DNA from: Deinandra increscens subsp. villosa
Lineage: Eukaryota; Streptophyta; Magnoliopsida; Asterales; Asteraceae
Direction: 5' to 3'
NCBI GenBank assembly: GCA_039602395.1
Contig: JBCNJP010000017.1
Span: 19,562,729 to 19,626,728 of the forward strand
Length of the DNA stretch: 64,000 nt
Shown: piece by piece, positions 24,546-33,438 of the stretch
Layout of the letters: each line of letters starts with the position of its first letter
How positions within the stretch are numbered: position 1 is the first letter of the stretch
Notes under the pieces: model-generated
What the model saw: only the letters and a program-made list of their open reading frames with translations
What the model was told of the DNA's origin: nothing
The model's database searches: none
Translations under genes and position numbers: made by a program

Positions 24546-25103
24546 AAACACATGTACAAATTACCTTGAGAAAAGTCAAAAACAATAAAAAATCAAAAAT
24601 CTTTGGTCTGTGGTCGGACAAATTTTGAGGAACATGATATGATTCTGGTCTTGTAGATCTAACCATAGGATATGATCCAATCGACCAGTAATTCTATCAT
24701 TTGATGTGTTGGTAGTCTCAACATGCTTAGAAGTAGACTATTTCTGTGGTTACACATTAATTTGCTTGAAAATGTGAACCATTAAGTCTATCAGTGCAAA
24801 ATTCTTTTAAATTTGCCTAAGTCTGAGCTAAGTACGATATGCCAACACACACGAATATTTCTTTAGTATTAAGTCCCTGATTTCACTCATCAGCACACCA
24901 TCTGTTTTGCTTACGCAAAATAAATCCGTGGCACATTTGCTTTGCGAAAGCAATGACCTTGTGACCACGTGATCCCATCATCACATTCATTATTATCCGT
25001 GACACATCTGCTTTACGAAAGCAATGACCTTGTGTTCACGCGATCCATCCTAACATCCATTCATGAAATCGATCAGCTACTTAACACTAAAGAAATAGGG
25101 GGA
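24546..25103 (+). mobile_element. SIRE 3' non-coding region ending in a polypurine tract
   Basis: This stretch matches the minus-strand stretch at 42631-43220. It includes a duplicated block (GCACATTTGCTTTGCGAAAG near 24931, again as a variant near 25005) and ends in AAAGAAATAGGGGGA at 25089-25103. That is a typical polypurine tract that primes plus-strand DNA synthesis just before a 3' LTR. Conservation of the tract in both copies supports the call. Confidence 0.7.
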
Positions 25104-25930
25104 AATAATAAAAGTTGTGATATGTTGAAGAAATTCCATATAAAACTTCGTTTGTTAAATACGGTTTGACGTACGCTCGATTAATCATCGTCAAGTTACC
25201 TCCGCTAACTTTGTTAGAGAGTTCGTGAATATTTTGTAACCTTGAGGGGCCATTCTGTAAATTATGGAATTTGTTTTTCTATTTAATAAAGCTGGAGGGA
25301 CTGTTTCTGTAAATATCCAAACCATGCTCCTCATTTCAGAAATTGAGAGGGGCCAATCCTGTCATTCGGTGAAACTTATATGTGTAACAGTACCTGCTAT
25401 CAGATTCATCTCCCCATAACCGACCGAATCCCTTTAACCCATAATGAAAGCTCTGTCGGTTACACATCTTACTCCAGTCGATCAGTCACATTTACTCAAT
25501 CATTAGGATACTGACGTTCAAATCAATTCACCTTTACCTTCTGCTCTCGAGCTCTCTCCATTCTCTCTCGTTTTTTCCTTCTCCGGCGAACTCAGAGATT
25601 CCGGCCAACTTAACTCCGTTTCACCACCATTCTCAAACCACTGTGGTCGCCTCCCTCCGCCGAGCAACCCCGTAGCAACAATTTTAGGAACAAAACACTA
25701 CCGGGTGATCCGGGTCGAGGTTTTCGGTTTTGTTTCGACATCAAAAACGCGTCAAAACTCATCTCTAGTTCGAGGTAATCACTCTTTTATGTTAATCGCA
25801 CGTTTCTCCTTACTCTGTTTATTATTTCATGATTTTCCGGTGACCGAAATAAAACTCCGGCCACCGAAGTTTTGGGGAAGAAAGGGATGACGGGTTAGAA
25901 AGGGTTATATATTTAATAAACTGGTTAACA
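25104..25930 (+). other. Possible SIRE 3' LTR remnant
   Basis: It begins immediately after the polypurine tract, where ATATGTTGAAGAAATTCCATA is shared with the other SIRE copy. Beyond that the two copies diverge. The stretch at 25540-25680 is pyrimidine-rich like a leader. No LTR end or target duplication was found, so the boundary is unknown. Confidence 0.35.
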
Positions 25931-25937
25931 ACACAAG

Positions 25938-26012
25938 GAGGCAAATAGCGCAGTTGGTCAGCGCCTGACTTAGAGACCAAAAGGTCTCGGGTTCGAACCT
26001 CCCCAGCCCCAT
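25938..26012 (+). ncRNA. tRNA-like pol III sequence (tRNA relic or SINE head)
   Basis: It contains an A-box (TAGCGCAGTTGG), a well-paired D-arm (GCGC...GCGC) and a perfect B-box (GGTTCGAACC), with T-runs downstream. The ends do not pair as a normal acceptor stem and the anticodon arm is irregular. I therefore do not call a functional tRNA or assign an isotype. It could be a decayed tRNA gene or a tRNA-derived SINE head. Confidence 0.5.
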
Positions 26013-26102
26013 ATCCTTTATTCTTTTTTCTTTTCTGATCCGGATTCTCTCTCTCTCTCTCTGCATGAATATGTTCCGCAGGTTGCGATCTGTTAAAAAA
26101 AC

Positions 26103-26175
26103 ACAGCCCTGGCCCAGTGGTTAGGGCGTTGTACTGCAACCTCCAGGTCACGGGTTCGAGTCCCGTGACCCCCAT
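26103..26175 (+). ncRNA. Second tRNA-like pol III sequence
   Basis: TGGCCCAGTGGTTAGGGC gives the A-box/D-arm, and an eight-pair T-arm surrounds GGGTTCGAGTCCC, the B-box. The 3' strand GACCCCC has no matching 5' acceptor strand (the 5' side reads CAGCCC). A functional tRNA is therefore unlikely. It lies about 90 bases after the first tRNA-like sequence, in the same orientation. Confidence 0.5.
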
Positions 26176-26387
26176 TTCTATGGTTATATTTCTTTTTAAC
26201 GATTTTAAGTATTATTTGGTCCAAAACCCAAAACTACTAATACATGTCTATTAAATCTTGTCCCGTGAAGCTTCCATAGACCCCGTTAGGGGACTCGTTG
26301 AATTTTTATATTATGAAAATATTATTATTTAAATGAATTAAAATTCGATGGTCTCGTTATTATTAATATAATTTGTTTGAAACATAG

Positions 26388-26389
<2 letters not shown>

Positions 26390-26430
<41 letters not shown>

Positions 26431-26487
26431 ATTGTCATGCGTACAATATTAAGATTTTTCTTTAAACTCTTGATATTTTGACCCGCC

Positions 26488-26540
<53 letters not shown>
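26390..26540. repeat. TA microsatellites
   Basis: Two long (TA)n runs, about 26391-26422 and 26492-26541, separated by unique sequence. A third run at about 26734-26765 lies on the other side of the adjacent MITE. Confidence 0.9.
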
Positions 26541-26546
<6 letters not shown>

Positions 26547-26729
26547 AAAGTTCATTGTAGACACCCCCATAAGTGTAGACAGGTAGACACCCCTTTTCAC
26601 CATTAGATCTCTTGATCTAATGGTTGTGATTAAATTTTTTTTTTCTTTTTTTCTTTTTTCTCATTAATTAGAAACTTTCACATGTGAAAAAGAGCTATTT
26701 CACATGCGAAAGTGTCTACAATGAACCTC

Positions 26730-26735
<6 letters not shown>
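26541..26735. mobile_element. MITE embedded in TA microsatellite
   Basis: A perfect 15-bp inverted pair, GTTCATTGTAGACAC (26550-26564) and GTGTCTACAATGAAC (26712-26726), sits just inside the (TA)n runs on both sides. The interior holds a palindrome around CCATTAGATC/GATCTAATGG. Ends embedded in TA repeats with a short hairpin interior fit the class of MITEs that insert into TA microsatellites. The superfamily is uncertain. Confidence 0.7.
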
Positions 26736-26766
<31 letters not shown>

Positions 26767-26869
26767 GACGTATTATTTTTCACACTTTCGATATATTTGT
26801 AATTATAAACATATATGTTTTTTCCAATATTCTTTACGTATATTATTAGTAATAATATACTCGCATCGG

Positions 26870-27926
26870 CTTTTATAAGTCCTTGTGATTTTGGCTAAAC
26901 GTCATCATCAACTCGATTTCGAATAAATGATTTTAATCACACGTTGAAAACTATCACAAAGTCACGTATGAATTTACTTGTCAATGAACCGTCGTCTAGG
27001 CTATGTTACTCATGTGCGGACACACACTTACATATGTAAAATCGATAGGTGCTCGGTAGTTACGCAAGGCTTGAAGTCTTACTAAATTGTGTAGCACACC
27101 CTAAGGTGAGTTACACACTCTTTTACGTTACGTCCGGGTTTGGACGATAACACGGCAACTATTATGTATAATTAAAGTAGAATTCCAGTATATATCACAT
27201 GTTCACATAAAATGCTTTATCTTTCAAGTCCTTACTTTATCGAACCCTTAATAGCAAATAGCGAGGGAATATTGGGCAGTACTACTGGGGTCTGACAAAC
27301 CCCACTCAGCGGGCACGAGATGCACCACCCGACTGGCGGTCGGACTGAGGACAATGTCAGCCTAACTTACCGTGATCGAGTAGACACAGGGAAGGCAAAA
27401 CACATAAAGATTATTCCTACAACTAATTGGTCAGTTTCGGTTTCGAACGTTTTAGTGACATGAACTTAGACTCGCTACCTACGATATGGATTGTACTTGT
27501 AATATACATGCTTACATACGAATAAAGACTGTTGTATTCGTACTTCATATTTATAATAGTTATACTTATGTGCTTATGTGAATTCACCAACATTAGTTGA
27601 TGCATGCTTCTTGTGCATGCTTTGCAGGATGCTAGGAGAATATGATTTTTGGGCACGTACGTTGGTTAAAACCTCTATTTTTTGGGAACTTGCTTTTAAA
27701 ACCTTTTGAACTGGAACTGGTATTTACTTATTGGGCGCTTGTTTTGCGCAACTTGACTTTAATGTGCTTCCGCTAAACTTTAAACTCTGGTTTGTATATT
27801 TCCCATTTGGAAATATATTTACATTTAAACCCTAAACTTATGTTTGATGTAACTAATGACTCGGGTCCTGGTCTGGATCACACCCCACACGGTAAAACTC
27901 CGTTAGTGGAAATTGGGGGTGTGACA
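26870..27926 (+). mobile_element. Gypsy-type LTR 3' fragment related to the solo LTR at 17.4 kb
   Basis: It ends ATTGGGGGTGTGACA like the 17414-19995 LTR. It shares blocks with it: GCGAGGGAATATTGGG, CTACTGGGGTCTGACAAAC, and CAGCCTAACTTACCGTGATC versus CAGCCTATTTGACCGTGATC. The LTR start is missing; the left edge lies near the TA repeats. To the right it abuts a copia gag remnant that it presumably interrupted. Confidence 0.65.
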
Positions 27927-28281
27927 CAACCATGTCTAGTAATCAGGATTGGGTTTGGTGGTGGCTAGAATGACAGTGTCGTCGGAACCAGGGCCTCGGT
28001 TGCGATGTTGGCCGGTGGGCACGTGATGGTACCGTCGATGTAACCAAATAGGTTGTTTGTGATGAGGAAGGGTTGAATCATCGTTTTCCAGAAGCCATAA
28101 TTGTTGGTTTTGAGGGTGAAAGCAAATTTGTGTGACTTGTGTGAGGTTTAGTATTGGGTGGAAAAGGGAGTTATGGGAGCCATGGATGTTGAAAGAAGAG
28201 AAGAGGTAGGAAGAAGAAGATGGCAGACGGCAATTAGGTTTAGGGTTTCTGGGTGGGAGGGATACGCTAGCTCTGATGCCA
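27927..28281 (-). pseudogene. Copia gag N-terminus with primer-binding site, minus strand
   Basis: Reading the minus strand from 28281, TGGCATCAGAGC (28270-28281) resembles a copia primer-binding site. After a leader, the translation gives KTNNYGFWKTMIQPFL, then NLFGYIDGTITCPPA, the start of a copia Gag. Stops follow near the junction with the gypsy LTR fragment. The remainder of the element is gone. Confidence 0.65.
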
Positions 28282-29570
28282 AATTAGGAGATTGAATATT
28301 GTGTTTATTGATTTTGATAATCATGTACACCCATGACTAATATATATAATACACACAATTACATAATCAACGACCCTCAATAATCTAATTCTATTCAATT
28401 GGTCTAATATTGGTGATGTCGGTTGTGGTTTGGATGATGAAACTGTGGTATTGTTTTGATGCTCGGTGATGGGGATGATGACGGTGGCGGTGGTGCACCG
28501 TCAGGACAACGGTGATGGTGGCAGAGGTTGGTTCTTGGTGACGGTAGATGGTGGTGGTTTAGGGTTCTTGAGGTGAGATTGGATGAATTCGATGTCGGGT
28601 AAAACCCTGTCCAATTCGGTCAACATTTTGGGGAGTCAACCGGTCAAAAAAGAAACCGACATTGGGGAAAAACTCATAGCGAGAAACCATGTGAATATGA
28701 CTTTTCATTTATTAAAACCGGACAACGTATTATTTCGGTTATTCGGATTCGATACACGACCCGCCGGGAAGGTAATCGCGTTATATTATTATTATTACAA
28801 TATTATTACAATTGAATTAGAATTTATATAGAAATATTAACAATAATAAATTAAAATCAATTAAAGTAATTAAAAAAATAAATAAACGAATAAATATATT
28901 TATCGACTCAATATAGATATTGGTTAAAGCTCGGTTGTCTGGCTTTAGCGTGGATCGTCCTGTTATGCACGTATGTTGCAAACGATCCACATGAGACGAT
29001 CAATTGATCAGCTCAATGAAGTGTCCAAGCGAAATGTCCGGATATGTATATTTAATGTAAATGTTAATGATTATAATTAAATTGATTAATGGATTAAAGA
29101 ATATTTAATAAATATATATACCGAGATATTCGAGTACTTAGAAGTTCGTGCGGATTGATTATAAGAATGCGCGTCTTCATATTATCTTTAAACGATATTT
29201 TACCCATAAAGGACAGAATGGTCATTTTGACATTGGAAAATATTCAATCTTAATAATAAGACATTATTAGGATTATAAGACGCAGAAATAGACATAGAAG
29301 ATGTTTATTTTATTCAACTTTGCGTTAATCCCACCCATACGTGATTAGGTTGAATAAAAGGTTATAGTGACGGTCTATCCAGGATAATCAAGTGAAGAGA
29401 AATGTGAGTTTCTCACTTTTAGGCAAAATTAATTTATAAACAAAATGTGTTCACTCTGTAATTAAATTATATATGTTTTGACTGTGTGTCCCTCTCTCAC
29501 TGGGCTTATTATTTTACAAAATGGGATGTGCTTGTTCTGTATTTAAATTATATATTTTGACTTCAGTTAG
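28282..29570. other. AT-rich intergenic DNA, probable copia LTR remnant at its left end
   Basis: The first 100-150 bases probably belong to the LTR upstream (on the minus strand) of the copia gag fragment. Its ends were not found. The remainder is GGTGAT-rich (28440-28560) and then AT-rich, with no gene. Two near-copies of AAATTATATAT(G)TTTTGAC lie at about 29463 and 29544. Confidence 0.35.
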
Positions 29571-31365
29571 TGGTGTGTTGTGGTGAGTATAAAATTTATC
29601 GTTATTTTGTGACACCTTTTAGTGGTTAAGCTTTTAAATTTGTAAACACGATTTACTTAAAATACTACTATTTCACCACATTCACGGGCAAGTGCACCCA
29701 TCATGGGCAGTATAGTAGTGGTAAGTTGAATCGGGTTCGTTCAAAGACACAAAGGAAAAGGAAGGCTCTTCATACTTCACCGTTGCTGACGTCTAACTGG
29801 TCAATCTTCAAGTGAAGATGTTAGTAAAATATGTAAAATAATTTTTAACTAAAAGTAAGCTACACAAAAAGTTGTGCCTTGATCAACTCGGTCGCAGATA
29901 ATATCATTTGGGAGACTTATCAATGGTGATGTTGGTAACCCGTAATTTATACCCTTCCTGTAAGATTATTTACCAACAAGCAGCAAGACCGCCTCTCAGA
30001 CTCAAATCAAGCATCACTACTCCCTCAGGTGATCGTCCTACGAGGAGTACAAACCCCGGGGAGCTGTGCTGTTGGCAAAAAAATATAGTGAGGCTAATGC
30101 CACTTAGTTATGGGGTCCCTCATACCGGATGATTTACCGTACTCGACACGGTGTCATGAACCAACAAGGGAACAACTCTGCATGCTGGATTATTTTATTA
30201 CAAAAATTATCTTTCTAAGGGACTAAGGTCTGTTTCTTCCATGCACCGCTCTCGTGCATGCACGTCCGGCGTGAGCAGAGCCAAGTTCACAAACACGTAC
30301 CATCTCGGCTTCCGTGAAGTGACTTAATATTACCAACCCCTATTCCCAACGAAATACTTTCACTCCGCATTTGCGTGGCCAGTCGCGTTTGCTCACATAG
30401 ACATAAGGACCTCATACATATCATGTAGCATGGGGGTGAGTTACCTTTCGGATCATGCATCATCCCCCGACCGGGTGTCACAGGTCCGACCTTTGAGATC
30501 CCGACTCCCCAAATGGTCTGTGATACGTAGAGCATGTTTGGTTCAGAAAATCAGTAATAAACTTTCAATAAAAAGAGTTTTTATAAGTCATTAGTTCACT
30601 TTAAAGCAAATTTACAAAAATAATTTACCAACCTACCAAATATTCGTTTATTCCCAAATGAGTGTAAGAGTTTGACTAACACTTGAAAGATTGAGGCGGA
30701 CAAGTGTTAGTTCAAAGATTTGCTCACTAGATAATGATAGATTCATAGGAAAATAACAAATCATTATCATCATAAGTTGAAGTTCTTACAATCTTTGACG
30801 AGTAGATCAAGAACACTAAAACAAATGGCTCAAAACCAAAAAGATGGTAAACTTGTGGAAGAGAGGAACAAAAATTGAGCAAATTGGAAGTGAAGAGGGT
30901 TGCTCCTTTTATTGACCAGCCGAGAATGGCATGGGTCGTGCCAAGTCAGTGGGCACTGGCCGTGTCATCAGTGGCATGGGGCGTGTTGATTCAGACCGAC
31001 GATCTTCGAATCTTCGAGCGTTAGGGGCACGGGGCGTGCTAGGTGGGGCACGAGTCGTGCTATGTGGCTCACGGGCCGTGTGGTGCAGAGCCAATTCAGA
31101 AGCATGCGTGTCTCTGATAGTGCTACTAGGGCTAAGCTAGCTTGGGCACGGGGCGTGCTGGGTGTGACAGGAGGGGTGCTAAACTCAAAATCATCACGGT
31201 TTTTAATTTTTCTTGCATTTTCCGTTCCTTTTGTGATTTTGAATTAGTAAAATCTGAAAAACTATAAAGAAGACAAAAACATTGTTTCTTTGCAATAGTT
31301 AGTCAAATTTACCCAATACGCGAGGGATATTTGCTTAGAAAATATATATAATTTAAGGTACATCA
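29571..31365 (-). mobile_element. Solo LTR of the CACG-array family, minus orientation
   Basis: On the minus strand it starts TGATGTACCTTAAA and ends CACCACAACACACCA, as does the plus-strand copy at 37746-39586. The flanking pentamers are GTTAG (29566-29570) and GTTAC (31366-31370), a duplication with one mismatch. It contains the array of GCACGGGGCGTG-type words (30930-31165), which precedes a degenerate TATA box near 30904 on the minus strand. No internal genes. The shared GTGACACCCGGTCGGGGGA block suggests a gypsy-type LTR. Confidence 0.85.
30930..31165 (-). repeat. Array of GCACGGGGCGTG-type words
   Basis: About ten degenerate copies of a near-palindromic word (forms include GCACGGGGCGTGC, GCACGAGTCGTGC and TCACGGGCCGTGT) at irregular spacing of about 20-30 bases. 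The same array is present in the plus copy at 37886-38215. Confidence 0.8.
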
Positions 31366-31960
31366 GTTACTATTTGTGAAGATAGACCTGAGGGTTAGAT
31401 GGATATCAGGGAGGATGTTGTTTAGTAACCATTTAGGTAGTGTGTACACACGATAACCCAGTATTACAAGAAACTGGCTATTTCTGCTCGTTACTGTGTA
31501 TCTCCCCGTGGGGAACTTATTTGCAAGATACTGTAGTCAAAATTAAATTTGAACCCGAGGGTTCAACTGACTCTGAGGATTCAAAAATTTAGCCTGAGGG
31601 TTAAAATTTAATTTTTGATTTCAAATATATTATTTATGTTTTTGAAACTCACTAGCATTATTTGATGAGCCCCCAAATACTTTATTTTTCTTTTGGACAC
31701 ACATCCTAGGTACATGTTGTAGCAAGTTGCTAAATATGGAAGGGACAACAAAGACCTACTATAGAAGTCTAGATTTACCTAGCTGAAGACAAAGACATTT
31801 TTAGCATAGTGTAGAACTGATATATTGTATCATGTTAGTTCTTTTTAAAATGTTGTAACTTTTAGAATGAATAAAATTTAAGACTTTCGCTGTAGACTTT
31901 GACTTTTGCCTTGTTTTTTTTCTGTTATCCGACGTGTGACACTTCCCAATGCTTATCCTT
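31366..31960. other. Intergenic DNA, probable repeat remnant
   Basis: No gene seen. Short phrases such as GAACCCGAGGGTTCAACTGACTCTGAGG recall gypsy LTR sequence but cannot be delimited. Confidence 0.3.
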
Positions 31961-32440
31961 GGATGCGGGTGTTACAACATGATGAACTGTGTTTTGAGTT
32001 GGAGCCCAAGATAATTGATTTTTATTATTTTCATGACCCCGGCCCTGGCTGTTATTGTTGTAGTTGTTGAAATGTCCACAAGAGACACCGCGACTTCCCA
32101 GAGGCTAGATCCTCTATCTATCTGAGGGCGTGGGGCAAAGTTAGCCTGAGGCAACTGGGTTGCATTATGAACAGTTGACATAAGTTAATAACCAAGTTGA
32201 GATATCATTTTTCGCAATGCTTGAAGTTGTTGTGGTGACTCTTGTGAATTTGTTCTAATAGCTGTAAATGCGGTGGCTTCAATTGTTTGAGAAGACTTGT
32301 TCACTATATAGTCATGATAACTTAAAAGACCATAAAGCTCCTTGAATGTCAAAGGTGATGAGCGAGTTAGAAAGTTAGACTTTCACTCATTGTATTTAGG
32401 TCGTAAGCCTCCAGTAACAAAGAGAACGATGTGTTTGTCT
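31961..32440 (-). pseudogene. Copia gag relic, minus strand
   Basis: The minus-strand translation in shifting frames reads VTGGLRPKYNEW, TFKELYGLLSYHDYIV, EATAFTAIRTNSQESPQQLQ and LRKMISQLGY. This is the middle and C-terminal part of a copia Gag homologous to the relic at 1.4-2.3 kb. Stops interrupt it. It is separated from any pol sequence. Confidence 0.65.
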
Positions 32441-33102
32441 CTGACCGCCTGACCGGTTCACCGATATTGGTAAGTGCCAAAACGTACTCTTGATTTAGGA
32501 GCCACCACTTTGCTTGTCAGGACCGATTAGAGCATGTTAATCTCATCTGCTTCATCACACAAGTTCGGAAATCATGTGTGATGATCAATCATGGTTGAAT
32601 CTACATCATTGCAATCTCATTGATGATTTCTGAAACTCAAGAACACGTAAAACACACACAAACACCAAGAACACACACACAAAATTGCTCTCTGTGGAAT
32701 AATCAGGAATGACACACCAAATAGGGTTTTCTCAAGTCCTATTTATACCAACAGAGATCATGAGCAATCGTAATGTTTGACACAACAATCATTACATTAA
32801 ATTCAGCAAGAATGTTCCAAACAGACCACCAAGTTTGCTAAGAACAATAAGAAGTTCGCTAAGAACTAAACAAGTTTGCTAAGCTACAATGTAGCCCGCT
32901 AAGAATAAACAAGAAGTACGCTAAGACAATATGAAGTTCGCTAAGACAAACGTGTAGTCCGCTAACACTGAAGTTTGCTAAGAGTTATTTAAGTCTGCTA
33001 GCTTCAGTCAAGTCTGCTAAGTACAACACAAGTCCGCTAAGCACAAAATCTAGTTCGCTAAGATCAGCCATCTAGGAGTGTTTAAGTTCGCTAAGGAAAA
33101 CT
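32441..33102 (-). promoter_or_regulatory. LTR-like promoter with AAGTCCGCTAAG-type array and TATA box
   Basis: On the minus strand an array of about 13 CTTAGCGGACTT-type words (32826-33110) is followed by TATAAATAG at 32739-32747 and a leader-like region rich in GTGTGT. The plus-strand forms include AAGTTCGCTAAG, AAGTTTGCTAAG and AAGTCCGCTAAG. It lies 3' of the SIRE accessory ORF, where a 3' LTR would be expected. Its sequence outside the array differs from the promoter at 41 kb, so the two are not a recent LTR pair. Confidence 0.55.
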
Positions 33103-33433
33103 TGTGACGCCCACTCCAGACTTGGCACCAGGAGGGGTCACTAATCGGATCTACTCATGAACACATGGTACAACAGAGATAACTAAGCAGCGAAAATTAA
33201 AAACTTTTCATTTATTTATAAGCCAAGTACAACAGTTAGGAAGATACAACATAATCTAACAACTAGATTTTATCTATGTCTATGCCAGTACACTACCGAG
33301 TCCTTTCTGATAGCTTGCCCACCTAGTCTGTCTTCACTAAAGCCCTTTCCTTTCTACCTTAAACATCGTCATCACGTGACATACATATGTTTTTGGAAAG
33401 GTCAGCTTACGCTAGTGAGTTCTATGTTTTTCA
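33103..33433. mobile_element. Short LTR-like insertion, weakly supported
   Basis: It starts TGTGACGCCC, ends TTTTTCA and is flanked by AAACT and AAACG (one mismatch). It separates the CTTAGCGG-array promoter from the accessory ORF. The start resembles gypsy LTR ends, but 331 bp is short for a full LTR of that type and the duplication is imperfect. Confidence 0.35.
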
Positions 33434-33438
33434 AAACG

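Noticed and set aside
25822..26175. Minus-strand open frame reading GLEPVTWRL and VRTRDLL
   Set aside because: Such peptides are the antisense translation of tRNA-like sequences, so this is not a protein gene.
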